A DNA stretch of 64,000 nt from the NCBI GenBank assembly GCA_030762895.1, contig CM061069.1, positions 8,928,805-8,992,804 of the forward strand. The letters are read 5' to 3'. Under the pieces are notes generated by a model. The model did not search any database. It was not told the DNA's origin and saw only the letters and a list, made by a program, of their open reading frames with translations. Position numbers and translations under genes: made by a program. This document shows, piece by piece, positions 10,785 to 22,652 of this stretch (position 1 is its first letter; each line of letters starts with the position of its first letter). The DNA comes from Sophora flavescens. Its lineage: Eukaryota > Streptophyta > Magnoliopsida > Fabales > Fabaceae.

Positions 10785-10802
10785 TGGCGCGGTTGTCGGG
10801 GA
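10785..10802 (+). other. Primer-binding site of element A (tRNA-Asp type)
   Basis: TGGCGCGGTTGTCGGGGA, six bases after the LTR end, differing at two positions from the perfect plant tRNA-Asp complement present in element B. The right-hand copy (63741) has the same two changes, so they are not sequencing errors. Confidence 0.85.
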
Positions 10803-10930
10803 CTGAGTTTCAATATTAGCATACCCATTTCGATTACTAATTTAAGCACAATTTTATTTTTCTGTTTTACTAATCTGTTTCTCTTTGATGTCATTTAGTG
10901 CTAACACTCTTGGTCTCTAAGCTTTTGTGC

Positions 10931-12421
10931 GTGCGAGGTACTATCCCAGCTGACCAACTTCTCTATGATCCTGAAATAGAAAAAGCGGCTAGGAAGAATC
11001 GAAGCCAAGCAAGACAACATAAGTTATTAGAGCAACAAGAAAGAGAACAAGTGACCTCCACTGCACAGGTTCATCAAGAACCACCTGAGATGGCAGGCAA
11101 TGGTGAAGGTGCTCCACGGAGGACACTTGGGGATTATGCCAATACAAATGTCAATCGGCATGTCACTAGCATAGTGAGGCCTCCAGTGAATTCCAACAAT
11201 TTTGAGATCAAGCCGACTCTCTTGAATATGATGCAGCAAAATCAATTTGCCGGAATGGAGAAGGAGGATCCTAATAATCATGTCTCCAACTTCATTGAGT
11301 TATGGGATACGGTGAAGCTAAATGGTGCTACCGATGATGCAATTCGCCTAAGATTGTTTCCTTTCTCTCTAAGAGATAGAGCCAAGGCTTGGCTCCAATC
11401 TCAACCAAGGGGGAGCATCACTACATGGGATGACTTAGAGGCTAAATTTCTTGCAAGGTTCTGTCCCGCCTCAAGATTTGTGAAGACACGGGGTGATATC
11501 ACAAGCTTTGCTCAACAAGAGGGTGAGACTCTTCATGACACATGGTAAAGGTTCAAATACTTGCTCCGAAGATGTCCAAATCATGGGTTTGATGATCTTG
11601 TCCAAATGCAAACATTTTGCAATGGATTAAGGTCGTCAACCAAGCTTATGTTGGATGCCTCAGCTGGAGGTTCCATGAACACAAAGACACCAGAGGAAGC
11701 ATTGACTTTTATAGAAGCTATGACATCTAATGACTATCTGATGCATCATGATCGGGGTACCACATCAAGAAAGGGAGTGTTGGAGTTAGACTCACAAACC
11801 ACACTTTTGGCTCAAAACAAGCTTATGACACAACAACTTGAGTCCATTACCAAGCAACTAGCTTAACTCCAACAACAACTCCAAACCGTACAAGGGACAA
11901 CCATGCCACCTCAACAGGTAATGATATGTGATTTTTGTGGAGGAGATCATGACAATGGAAATTGTGAGGCCACACCTAGTTCCCATGAGGAAGCTAATTA
12001 TATGGGGAACTATGGGCGGCAAGTTAACAACCAATATTCCAACAATTACAACCAAGGGTGGAGGAATCAAACAAGTTTTGGTTGGAAACAAGATGCCGGA
12101 CAAGCAAGTAAGCCTCATCCCACACAACCGCCTCAAGACCGGACTTCTATCTTGGAGAACACCCTCAATCAATTCATGGAAATGTCCATGTCAAACCAGA
12201 AAAACACCGATGCTGCCATTAAAAACTTGGAGGTTCAAGTTGGACAAATTGCAAAGCACCTAGCGGAACAATCTAGCGGCAGTTTTTCAGGTAATACTCA
12301 AATAAATCCTAAAGAGCATTGTAAGGCTATTGTTTTGAGGAGTGGTAAAAGTCTTGAGAAAGTGAGCGGTGAGACTTTGTTGAAAACTCAAAGAGTTGCT
12401 GAAAAAAGAGTTGAGTGCTGA
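10931..12421 (+). pseudogene. Element A gag (capsid/nucleocapsid), broken
   Basis: One frame covers the Gag: an N-terminal basic region, the retrotransposon gag core (about 11220-11700, with LRLFPFSLRDRAKAWL and a FCP...TRGDITSFAQ segment), and a zinc knuckle CDFCGGDHDNGNC (11930-11968; CX2CX3HX4C). Then comes a Gln/Asn-rich linker with a coiled-coil-like stretch and the conserved LRSGKSLE near 12340. In-frame TAA codons at 11546-11548 and 11864-11866 interrupt it. The homologue in B starts with ATG at this point, but A has GTG (10931), so the original start appears lost. At about 12400-12420 the frame shifts into the protease-pol ORF. Confidence 0.88.
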
Positions 12422-15400
12422 AAAAAGAGCGAAAAATGAGGAAAAAGGCAAAGAGGTTGTAATAGAGGAAGAAGAAAAATGCAGTGAAAAAGACAAGAGA
12501 GAAAAGTTAGTGGATGAAAATTCAATTTTGAGGAGGAATAAAAGTCAGATATTGAAAGTTGGAGACAAGCCTAAAGAGATCCCTTCTTATGTAAAGTTGT
12601 CATATCCTCACTTAAGCAAGAAGAAGGAGAAGGAAGAGCAATTTGCCAAATTTCTGGACATCTTCAAGAGGTTACAAATCAACATACCCTTTGCTGAAGC
12701 ACTAGAGCAAATGCCAACTTATGCAAAGTTCATGAAGGGGCTGCTTACAAAGAAAAGAAGGTTTAAAGAAGGTGAGATTGTTGCCTTGACGGAAGAATGT
12801 AGTGCGATACTTCAAAGGAAGCTACCTCCAAAGCTTAAAGATCCTGGTAGTTTTACAATCCCCTGCACAATTGGGAGTGTTGCTATTGGGAAGGCCTTGT
12901 GTGACTTGGGGGCGAGTATCAATTTGATGCCGCTTTTGATCTTGAACAAGCTAGGAGGTGGTGAAGTAAAACCAACAAGGATGGCATTACAACTAGCCGA
13001 TAGAACAATCAAGCGTCCTTTTGGTATTATGGAAGATGTTTTGGTTAAAGTGGATAAGTTTATCTTCCCAGCGGATTTTGTGATATTAGACATGGAGGAG
13101 GATGCAGAAGTTCCACTTATATTAGGGAGACCTTTTCTAGCAACTGGACGTGCTTTGATAGATGTACAAAAAGGCCAACTTCGACTCAAAGTGCAAGATG
13201 AAGAGGTTACTTTCAATGTATTTGAAGCTATGCATCGCCCGAGTGATGAAGAGAATTGTTTCTGCATGGACATTGTGGATGTAGTGGCTAAAGAAGCCTT
13301 TGCACATCAGCACCATTCCTCTACTCTTGAGAAGGTAATTGTGAACTCTATTGAAAATCTTGATGAGAAAGAGGAGAAGGAAATAGCGGAGTGTTTGTGT
13401 GATTTGGAAGCTCAACCCAATCAACTTGCTGTCAATACTAAGAAAGGAGAGCTCAAAAAGGATGAAGTCCAAGAGAAGCTCAAGTTAGAGCTTAAACCTC
13501 TACCTCCCCACTTGAAATATGTGTTTCTTGGTGAGAATGATGAAAATCCTGTCATAGTGAGCAATGTATTGTCCAAATTGGAAGAAGAGAAACTTGTAAG
13601 GGTGCTTAGAGAGCATAAGACAGCTATTGGATGGTCCATCTTAGATTTGAAAGGTATTAGCCCTAGATTCTGTATGCACAAGATTATGATGGAGGCTGAA
13701 TTTAAATCGGTGGTCCAACCTCAAAGGAGGCTCAATCCTACAATGAAAGAAGTGGTAAGGAAGGAGGTGTTGAAACCCCTTGAAGCCGGAATGATCTATC
13801 CGATTTCCGATAATGCTTGGGTGAGTCCGGTACAAGTGGTTCCCAAGAAAGGTGGCATGACCATCGTGAACAACGAGAAAAATGAGTTGATCCCAACTAG
13901 AACGGTCACCGGTTGGCGAATGTGTATAGATTACCGAAAGCTAGATCAAGCTACTAGGAAAGATCACTTCCCACTTCCATTTATGGATCAAATGTTGGAG
14001 AGGTTGGTCGGGCAAGCTTATTATTGTTTCTTGGATTGTTATTCGGGTTATAACCAAATTGCGGTTAACCCGGAAGACCAAGAGAAAATTGCCTTCACAT
14101 GTCCTTTTGTAGTTTTTGCCTATCGGAAGATGCCTTTCGGTCTTTGTAACACGCCTGCAACATTTCAGAGGTGCATGCTTTCCATTTTCTCTGATATGGT
14201 AGAAAAATGCATTGAAGTTTTTATGGATGATTTTTCTGCTTTCGGTTCCTCTTATGATAATTGCTTGTCTAACCTTGCTGTTGTGTTAAAGAGATTCATG
14301 GACACCAATTTAGTCTTAAATTGGGAGAAGTGTCATTTTATGGTGCAGGAGGGCATTGTGCTTGGGCACAAGATTTCAGCTAAGGGAATCGAAGTGGATA
14401 GATCCAAGATTGATGTAATTGAGAAACTACCTCCACCAGTGAATGTCAAGGGTGTGAGGAGTTTTCTTCGGCATGCAGGCTTTTACCGGCAGTTCATCAA
14501 AGACTTCTCAAAGATAGCCAAGCCGTTGTGTGGCCTTTTGACCAAGGACACACCGTTTGTGTTTGATACTGCTTGTCTTACTTCTTTTCAGATTTTGAAA
14601 GAAAAGTTGATCACCGCTCCCATTCTTGTTGCACCCAAATGGGAGTCACCATTTGAATTAATGTGTGATGCCAGTGACTACGCAGTTGGGGCAGTTTTGG
14701 GACAGCGAAGGGAAATTTTTTTCCATGCCATTCACTATGCTAGCAAGGTTCTCAATGAGAACCAAATAAATTATGCAACAACTAAAAAAGAGTTGCTAGC
14801 CATAGTGTTTGCATTGGAAAAATTTCGTTTATACTTGATTGGGTCACAAATCACTGTTTTTACTGATCATGCTACAATTAAATATTTGTTGACTAAGTTA
14901 GATTCAAAACCAAGACTCATAAGGTGGATTCTATTGTTGCAGGAATTTGACTTAGTCATTAAGGACAAAAAGGGAAGCGAAAATGTGGTGGCTGACCACT
15001 TATCTCGGTTAGTGAATGAAGAGGTTACTGCAAAAGAAAAGGACATTCGGGATGAGTTCCCGGATGAGGCCTTATTTCTAGTGCATGAAAGACCATGGTT
15101 TGCCGACATGGCAAACTTCAAGGTAGCCAACATTGTTCTAGAGCACCTCACTTGGCAACAAAAGAAAAAATTCTTCCGGGATGCCAACCATTTCATGTGG
15201 GATGACCCATTTCCGTTCAAGGTTGGACCGGATGGTTTATGGAGGAGGTGTGTTAGTCAAGAGGAAGCGAAGAGTATTTTGTGGCATTGCCATAACTCTC
15301 CATATGGTGGACATTACAATGGGGATAGGACAGCTGCAAAGGTCCTCCAATCTGGGCTCTTTTGGCCCTCAATCTTGAAGGACACTTACAATCATGTGAA

Positions 15401-16352
15401 GAGTTGAAACAAGTGCCAAAGGACCGGGAACATAACTAAAAGGGATGAGATGCCACTGCAAAACATATTGGAGGTTGAAGTATTCGATTGTTGGGGCATA
15501 GAGTTTATGGGTCCACTTCCACCTTCATTGGACTATGTTTTCAAATGGGTGGAGGTAGTTGCAACGCCGAAGAATGATGCACAAACAGTAATCAAGTTCA
15601 TCAAAAAGAACATTTTTGCCCGGTTCGGTGTCCCAAGGGTCCTTATCAGTGATGGGGGATCTCACTTCTGCAACTCACAACTGAAAAATGTGTTGACCAA
15701 GTATGATGTAAGGCATAAGGTGGCATCCCCATATCATCCGCAAACAAATGGGCAAGCGGAGGTCTCAAACTGGGAGATTAAGAGAATTCTGGAAAAAACT
15801 GTGGCCACTTCAAGAAAGGATTGGGCAAAGAAGATTGACGATGCCTTGTGGGCTTACCGGACTGCATTGAAAACTTTTTTGGGGTTATCTCCATTTCAGA
15901 TGGTCTATGGGAAGGCATGTCATCTACCCGTAGAGTTGGAGCATCGAGCCTTTTGGGCATTGAAGTTCTTGAAATTTGATGCCACTTTGGCGGGTGAGAA
16001 AAGTGTCAATCAGGTGCATGAATTAGAGGAGATGCGCCTTAATGCATATGAGAATGCAGCTATTTACAAGAAGCCAGTCAAAACTTATCATGACAAGAAG
16101 ATCGTGATGAAAGCATTTCAGTCGGGACAACAAGTTTTATTATTCAATTCCCGGCTGAGATTGTTTCCGGGCAAGTTGAAGTCTAAGTGGTCGGGACCAT
16201 TCATTGTCAAAGAAGTCTCATCTCATGGAGCTATAGAAGTGGAGGATCCTATTTCAAAAAGGAACTTCAAAGTCAATGGCCAAAGGCTCAAGGCCTACTT
16301 GGGTGGTGACATCGAGAGATTGACCACAGCTGTGCGCCTTCGTGATCCTTGA
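12396..16352 (+). pseudogene. Element A pol: protease, RT, RNase H, integrase, with one stop
   Basis: A 1003-codon open frame (to 15407) plus 300 codons in the same frame (15450-16352). Domains in order: Lys/Glu-rich linker; aspartic protease with CDLGASINLMPL at about residues 169-180; RT with YRKLDQATRKDHFPLPF (about 512) and MDDF (about 610-613); RNase H with CDASD (about 757) and FTDHATIKYLL; then integrase. The stop (TGA, 15405-15407) replaces a residue expected to be a Cys of the HHCC zinc finger. The integrase core lacks about 7 residues after PPSL, and its first acidic residue reads E (GIEFMGP) where Athila integrases have D. The DGG and QAEVSN catalytic blocks remain. It would copy RNA to DNA and integrate it, but is inactive as read. 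Confidence 0.93.
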
Positions 16353-16394
16353 GATAACCGACCCGTCAAGCTAGTGACGTTAAAGAAGCGCTTA

Positions 16395-16410
16395 TTGGGA
16401 GGCAACCCAA
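16395..16410 (+). other. Conserved hairpin TTGGG-AGGCAA-CCCAA after A pol
   Basis: A 5-bp stem with a 6-nt loop, 43 nt after the pol stop, preceded by GTTAAAGAAGCGCTTA. The 16-base core is identical in elements B (23888-23903) and C (29198-29213). Function unknown. Confidence 0.75.
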
Positions 16411-16558
16411 CTTTTCTTTTTTCTTTTCCATTTGTTTTTAAATTTAACTCTTGAATAGTTTGAGAAGATTAAGAGGAAAAAGATCATAAATTAATAGATT
16501 TGTTAAGTGTTTTCAGGGTAAGAAGGAAGGAGAAGCAAAAAGGGCAAGGACAAACAAA

Positions 16559-16793
16559 GTCAGCAACCATCACGCCGAGGCCATGACAGAGGTCACGGCC
16601 GTGATAAGCTAACCATGAAGACCAGAAACGATCACGGCCCAGCCGTGATACCCATCACGAGCATGATGAGAGGACCCTGAAGATAGAGAGCATCACAGCC
16701 TAGCCGTGATGGAGGTCACGGCCGTGACAGACTAGCCTATGGACCAGAATTGATCATGGCCTGCCCGTGATAAGCATCACGGCCGTGACACAT
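16559..16793 (+). repeat. GC-palindrome repeats in the A internal 3' region
   Basis: Diverged copies of the same CACGGCC(N)GCCGTG and CACGGCCGTGA units found in A's own LTR, but here inside the element, about 200 bp after integrase. Confidence 0.85.
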
Positions 16794-16885
16794 TTTCCAG
16801 CATCTCTTTGACTAGGCATGTGAGCCAGCACCCGCTACCGCCTCGGTGAGTTGTTCCATTTTTCTCCTCTCCCCGACTTGATTAT

Positions 16886-16928
16886 TTACATTGGGGACAA
16901 TGTAAGTTTTTAAGCTTGCTGTAGGGGT
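16886..16928 (+). other. Internal stem-loop followed by a degenerate PPT-like tract (A)
   Basis: A perfect 8-bp stem TTACATTG / CAATGTAA closes a GGGA tetraloop at 16886-16905, followed by TTTTTAAGCTTGCTGTAGGGG, which resembles the 3' PPT. Element E carries the equivalent stem with a compensatory base-pair change. Confidence 0.6.
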
Positions 16929-16929
16929 A

Positions 16930-17613
16930 TTTTTGAATTTTTGCATTTTCCATGTTGCATTCATATAGGCATAGTTTTGCATGATCACATAATTAGATTG
17001 CCCCTTGCTTAGATTATGCATCCAATTGTGAGAACTTAGTGCCAAATAAATTGAGATAGTGAATTTTTGAACCCAATTTTTTTATTCTTGTGATAAGGCT
17101 ACAAATAAAAATTCTTGATATGATCTTTGATAGTTGATAATTAGCATGTGGTTCCGTAGATTTGTGTTTCTCATTGATTTTTGAACTACTAAATGTGAGA
17201 TTTTTGAGCCAAAAAGGGGTACTCACTAAATCTACCCCATTCTTTGTGATAGAGTGTTTTATTCCTCTTGGATTGTATTCTCTAGAACTTGACTTGAAAC
17301 CGTTTTGAAGCTTAAAAATTTTTGAAAACATTTTTGAAAATGATTGAGGCACTAGGTATTTTTCCGGCCATCTGAGCTTTGATTAACTAAATGCTACCCC
17401 TTAGTTGCCCAATTTTGAGCCTAAAAGAATAAAGTACTTTTCTTGGTACCTTGAATTACTTTGATGAATAATGCTTGGTAGGAGACCTTCTAAAGTATTG
17501 CACTAAAGGGTAAAAAGGTAGTTTGAAAAGTATGGGATGAGAAAGTCAGAAAAATATTTCTCTTGAATTGAAAATCTCCCCTTCTCCAAATAAAAAAAAA
17601 TCAATCAAAAAAA

Positions 17614-17675
<62 letters not shown>

Positions 17676-18187
17676 GGAGAGAAGGGGATGACAAAAGGAA
17701 GTGAGAAATAAAATGAAAAGAAAGAAAGAAAGGTGGAAAAATGAATCAAACCCCAAAAAGGTATCTTAGAAGGTGTCATGCTTCGCAATACTCGATATTT
17801 TGTTTAGCCTTCTTGAAATTTCCTTTTCTTGATTTCCCCACCTAACGATTAATCCCATTACCCCGTTACAACCAAAGTAAAAGACCTCTTGATTCTTACG
17901 TGTTTTCATTAATAAAGTAGAGATTTGGTTAATAGTCAAGCTTATGGTAGAATTCATTCCATAAGGAAATTGAGCGAATTGTCATATATCCTTAAACACT
18001 TGAGTGAGGTGAGAAAGAGTGCCTGAATCAGTGAGAATATGAGTCTAGGAAACCTAAGCTTCTAATTGGACTTGAAATTGATCGTCTCTTGGTGAATTAT
18101 TTGAAAATGCCTATTACTTCGATTGGTTACTCGGGTTCTTGGTTCACTATCCATGCTCTGATTATTTATATCTTCTGGCCTTGGTGA
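16930..18187 (+). other. Non-coding 3' region of element A
   Basis: AT-rich sequence without a credible ORF, between the internal PPT-like tract and the 3' PPT. It contains a microsatellite, (TA)n at 17617-17662 running into (GA)n to about 17676. Confidence 0.7.
17617..17676. repeat. (TA)n(GA)n microsatellite
   Basis: About 23 TA dinucleotides followed by GA repeats within the A 3' region. Length may be imprecise in the assembly. Confidence 0.95.
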
Positions 18188-18226
18188 TTGCTTGAGGACA
18201 AGCAAAGTCTTAAGCTTGGGGTGATT
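18188..18226 (+). other. 3' stem-loop and polypurine tract of element A
   Basis: TTGCTTG-AGGA-CAAGCAA (7-bp stem, 18188-18205), then TTAAGCTTGGGGTGATT directly against the 3' LTR. The purine-rich tract would prime plus-strand DNA synthesis. Confidence 0.8.
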
Positions 18227-19550
18227 TGATGAGTGTGATTTCACCTCATATTTCATGTACATTTTTGCATGCATTTTCATATAGTTTAGGGAATTTTAAT
18301 TTGATTTTTGTTAGTTTTTACCTTGGAACGGGTAAGGCGGTTTTGTGGTGTTGTTTTGCAGAAATTAATGAGTAAATACTCAGGATCAACCATGATGGAG
18401 CTTGGATGAAGATAGAGCTTGAAAAGTGAAGAAAATGAGCCAAACAGAGCCCATCACGGCCATGATCAAGCAGAGCTGAAAAAGAAACAAGGCAAAAGTC
18501 AGAATCGGTCACGGCCTAGCCGTGATGTCCATCACGGCCGTGACATGTTAACTGAGCCCGACCCCTTCAAGGCAGAAGCTGTCATGGCCTGGCCGTGATG
18601 CCCATCACGGCCGTGATAAATAAAAAATTGAAAGCGCGCCCAAGGCAGAACCCGTCACGGCCTGGTCGTGATGGCCATCACGGCCGTGACGCGCGCCTGA
18701 TCTATAAATAGGCATCTGGGCAGAACAAAAAGAACATCTTCTCTGGGAGGCTTTTACCCTAGAAAAATTTTACCCTAAAAAGACATCTTCTCTGAGCCAA
18801 GGGCCGTTGTGACTGCAAGCGGAAGGCTTCCATGGAGTTTCTTCTCTCCTTTGTTCTTGTTTCTTTTATTTGGGCTTTCTCTATCACTATGAGTAGCTAA
18901 ATCCCTTTTTGTTGGGATTAGATGTAGCTAAACCGAATCTCATGTATTTGCTTTGATCTGTTAATCTATGATTATGCTTCGTTATTAGTGTTTGATTCCT
19001 ATGCTTAATGCTTTTTGTGGTTTGATCACCCATCAATTGTTCTGAGATTTGATTTGCAATGGGGACGTTCTTATCAATTCTTGTTCTGGAATTAATCACC
19101 TAGTAAACCTTGCATCTAGGAATGGATTTTGGTTTATTAGTAATCGTGTAATCCCTACTCTTAATGCAAATTCATTAATTAGGCCACCTAAGGAATTAGG
19201 GTCTAATTAGGGGATTTAGGCTCTTATCATCTAAGGAATCAGGATTTGAGTAATCTTGTGGGTTGATTATAATATTTGAAGCATAAACTGGATTGGTAGT
19301 CTTAGTATTGCATGAGGCAAAGGTTTAGTGAAGTTTAATCCCAACATCTTTCATTATATTTGAAGAATCCCTTTTTCTGCATTCCAAGTGTTCGACAAAA
19401 ACCCAAAAAGAACTTGTTCCATTTATTTTGTTTATTTTAACTCTTTTTAGGCTTGGTATTTAATATTGAGCTCCCTTCCATCCAAAGATTCGCTTAGATA
19501 GTAGTCGATTTGTTACGTGCTAGTACTTGTCTCAGTCCTCGTGGGAACGA
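18227..19550 (+). mobile_element. 3' LTR of element A, first part (split by B)
   Basis: Matches 9280-10700 with few substitutions. The palindromic block at 18450-18690 is shorter than in the 5' LTR. The last 5 bases (AACGA, 19546-19550) are the B target site. The LTR resumes at 26883. Confidence 0.92.
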
Positions 19551-20880
19551 TGATAAGCCTCTGGCTTATCTAGTTTTATGACTAGATGAACTAGGGTTCA
19601 TGTGCCTATTTATTCGAGTTCACTCTCGTTTTCGCCCAAATTTGCCTTGTTTTGCTCCTAAGTTGGATTTTGACTCGTTTTGCGTCTTTTGTGTAGTTTT
19701 TAGCTTCTTTTGGATAGAATTACGCTTGTGGTTGCTTGTGTTATTTTCAGGTCCATAAGTGAGGCTCTAAGAATTAAGGAAAGTCAAGAAATAGTGGAGA
19801 TTGCCATTCTGGGGATTCTCGCCCCGCGAGAGGAAGCTCGCCCCGCGATAGTTTGAAGATCTGGGAAGACAGAGACCATCACGGCCTGGCCGTGATTCAC
19901 ATCACGGGCCGTGAAAGGCGGGCTCGCGTCGCGAGACATCCTTCGCGTCGCGAGAATTCGAATTCCAGAAGTGCGCCAGAAGCAGAAGCCGTCACGGGCT
20001 GGCCGTGATGGCCATCACGGCCGTGACGCGTGGCCTCCTTATAAATAGAACAGATCAGAACAGAAAAAGAGGACTTTTTGGATCAGAATTTTCAGAGACC
20101 TTTTGTAACCCTTATTCTGGGATTTCTTCTCCTTTTCTTTTCTCTTAATTCTTAGGCTTAGGATGAATTCCGATTGTACGTGCGTTGTTGTTACGGACAT
20201 GAGGAACTAATCCTCTTGTCTAGGGGATCGATGAAGCCACCCATGGCGGCATAGTGTTCATGTAATGTAACTCTCTCTCCTTTAATTCAATTATGGTTTT
20301 CCAATTCTGTTTTCTTTGTGTCGATTATATGCTAGCGTGATCGACTAGTTAAGCGTGTTGAGGCCTAGCGGCGATTCGCGTTTTAGAACTTGAATTGGGA
20401 ACATCGGTCGAGTATTGCACGAGAGTGAGTAGGAGATCGATGCAACCTATAGGGAACAAGAATTAATAGAGTTCGAGATTAGGGTTAAGAGACCTAGCAA
20501 GTAATTAACTCAAATCATCGAATACGTCCTAATGAGCACGGAAGTGGATTTAGGAGAATTTAGGGGTCCCGGTTGACATTAAAATTGAACGTAGGGAGGA
20601 GAATATCATCACTTGGGTACTTTGCATGATTGGGTAGGTGAATTCGAAACCTTAGATGTTTTTATTTCTGAATTTAATCACCATAGCGTTATTTGAATCG
20701 ATTCTGGAATTTGCGATCTCAATCTCTTTCTCTCAACCACCTTCTATTGCTTAACCAACGTATCGGATTTCTTGACAATTTAGTCGAATTGGTAACCCAA
20801 TCCTTGTGTTCGACCTCGGTAGAATCATACCGTGTTTTTATTACTTGCGACGACCCGGTACACTTTCCGGAGTCACAACA
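19551..20880 (+). mobile_element. 5' LTR of element B
   Basis: 1330 bp. U3 holds GC-rich inverted repeats (about 19815-20030): CTCGCCCCGCGAG, CTCGCGTCGCGAG and CACGGCC(N)GCCGTG. TATA box TATAAATA at 20040-20047. Confidence 0.93.
20040..20047 (+). promoter_or_regulatory. TATA box of the B 5' LTR
   Basis: CTTATAAATAGA immediately after the GC-palindrome block. The 3' LTR equivalent is at 26037-26044. Confidence 0.65.
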
Positions 20881-20886
20881 AGTTTT

Positions 20887-20904
20887 TGGCGCCGTTGCCG
20901 GGGA
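20887..20904 (+). other. Primer-binding site of element B (tRNA-Asp)
   Basis: TGGCGCCGTTGCCGGGGA is an exact complement of the 3' end of plant tRNA-Asp(GTC), six bases after the LTR. Intact, unlike the sites in A and E. Confidence 0.93.
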
Positions 20905-21041
20905 TTGGCACAACCAATTTTCCTAATTTTTAGGAAATTCGGCTGTTTGGTTAAACTGATTTTTAGTTTTATTTTCTTTTATTTAATTGCCATTATTTTT
21001 CTCTGTTTCTTTGATTCCACTTGGTCTTTGCCTGTTTTTGT

Positions 21042-22652
21042 ATGCGAGGTACTCTTCTACAAGAGGACTTGCTATTCGATTCAGAGATCACCAGGACCGA
21101 GAGGCAATTAAGAAAAGAGGCCAGAGAAAGGAAGTGGTTGGAAGCAATTAAAATAGAAGGCATGGCTGAAGAAAATCCTCCTCCTCCTACTCGTTACAAG
21201 CCTCTCTTTGAGTACGATCTACCAAACTTGGTAGATTGTGACTCTTCTATTGTGAGGGGCAACCTGAACACAGACTCTTTCAGAGTGGAAGCCTGTGTCA
21301 CATACCAGATCCGGGAGAATCAGTTTGATGGGAGTGGCAAACAGGACCCGCATAGACATATCACTCGCTTCCTGGAAGCTTGTGACTTGCAGAAGACCAG
21401 GGGAGTCTCTCATGATGAGTTTCGCTTGCGACTTTTCCCTCTCTCTCTTAGGTATGTCGCTCGCGATTGGGTTGACAGTTTGGATAAGAACAGCATCAAA
21501 ACTTGGGAGCAAATGGCACAGAAGTTCCTAACCAAATACTTTCCTCCTCAGAAGGCGGCACAAGCAAGAATAGCCGTCACTTCATTCAGGCAAACGGAGG
21601 ATGAAACATACAATGAAGCGTGGGAGAGGTACAATGGTTTGTTGAGAAGATGTCCCTCTGCGTTCTTTGACCCGGTTTCCAAAGTGCAACATTTCTTTAA
21701 TGGGTTGAGAGGACGCTATCAGATGAACTGTGATGCCGCAGCTGGCGGTTCTTTTGTATATTTATCGGCTGAGGATGGATGGGCACTGTTAGAAAAGATG
21801 TCATATAATGATTACAACCGAGGCAGGGAAACCTCGAGTGGAGTCAGTTCTGCGACAATGGAAGCCATTTTAGAGCAAAACAGATTGTTGAAGATGCAGA
21901 ATGCGGCACTATCGGGGAACAAAAAAATTAATGTGATACACGAGGGGATGCCTCCGGGTTGTAACAACTGCAATGGGGATCATGACACTCAGATTTGCCC
22001 ACTGAACTTCTCTCAGGAACATGTGGATTCATGCCACAACTTCTATGACACTGTGCCCCAGAACAATTATCAGAGAAACAGACAGAATGACTACAATCAG
22101 AATCTAAATAGGGGGTACATGAGGAGAGACCATCCGGGCTTCGCATGGAGTAATGCTAGTGGTGGTCTAGCCGGGCAGCAACCTCAGCAGGGTATAAGGC
22201 CGAACATTGGAATTCAGCAGTGCAATACGCAGCAGGCTCTTCCAGGGCCTAATCAGTTGCAAATAACAGATAGTGGAAGACAACCATGGGAGCTGGCTTT
22301 TGAGAAGATGAGTACAGCAGTGGAGAAATTGTCAATTAACACGAACACTGCCATTGACAAGTTGGCGACTCATACATGTTCAGCAATTCAGAATCTTGAG
22401 ACACAAATAGCGCAGCTCGCGAAGCAACTTAATGAGCGTCTTCCAGGCACTCTTCCAGGTAGTACTGAGAACAACCCCAAGGGACAATGCAATGTCATAT
22501 CTACTAGAAGCGGAAGGGTGTTGGAACCTAGCAGGGGTACCACTAGTTCTCAGGATGACAAGGGCCCGGAACAACTACCGGTTGAGGAAGAGCAACCAGA
22601 GAGAAAGAAGGGTTGGCAAGTGACAAGGGACCGGAGCAAGGGGGAAGGCTGA
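21042..22652 (+). CDS. Element B Gag polyprotein
   Basis: About 536 codons from the ATG at 21042 (the frame is open from 21021; the MRGT start is chosen because A has the same context). Domains: basic N terminus; retrotransposon gag core at about residues 80-230, including LRLFPLSLRYVARDWV and an AVTSF segment; zinc knuckle CNNCNGDHDTQIC near residue 306 (CX2CX3HX4C); Asn/Gln-rich linker; coiled-coil-like segment; and the conserved STRSGRVLE near residue 490. Gag would assemble virus-like particles and package RNA. No internal stop. The frame ends 40 bases after the protease frame opens. The intact gag in an element lacking RT suggests mobilisation in trans, which is inference. Confidence 0.88.
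   Translation: MRGTLLQEDLLFDSEITRTERQLRKEARERKWLEAIKIEGMAEENPPPPTRYKPLFEYDLPNLVDCDSSIVRGNLNTDSFRVEACVTYQIRENQFDGSGKQDPHRHITRFLEACDLQKTRGVSHDEFRLRLFPLSLRYVARDWVDSLDKNSIKTWEQMAQKFLTKYFPPQKAAQARIAVTSFRQTEDETYNEAWERYNGLLRRCPSAFFDPVSKVQHFFNGLRGRYQMNCDAAAGGSFVYLSAEDGWALLEKMSYNDYNRGRETSSGVSSATMEAILEQNRLLKMQNAALSGNKKINVIHEGMPPGCNNCNGDHDTQICPLNFSQEHVDSCHNFYDTVPQNNYQRNRQNDYNQNLNRGYMRRDHPGFAWSNASGGLAGQQPQQGIRPNIGIQQCNTQQALPGPNQLQITDSGRQPWELAFEKMSTAVEKLSINTNTAIDKLATHTCSAIQNLETQIAQLAKQLNERLPGTLPGSTENNPKGQCNVISTRSGRVLEPSRGTTSSQDDKGPEQLPVEEEQPERKKGWQVTRDRSKGEG

Noticed and set aside
12812..13835. Minus-strand ORFs opposite A pol
   Set aside because: Shadow frames of the conserved protease-RT coding strand.
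16812..18512. Minus-strand ORFs of 60-110 codons between A integrase and its 3' LTR
   Set aside because: Antisense to the element, low complexity (one reads through the TA repeat) and without motifs.
20693..20926. 77-codon plus-strand ORF at the end of the B LTR
   Set aside because: It crosses the LTR end and PBS; non-coding leader sequence.
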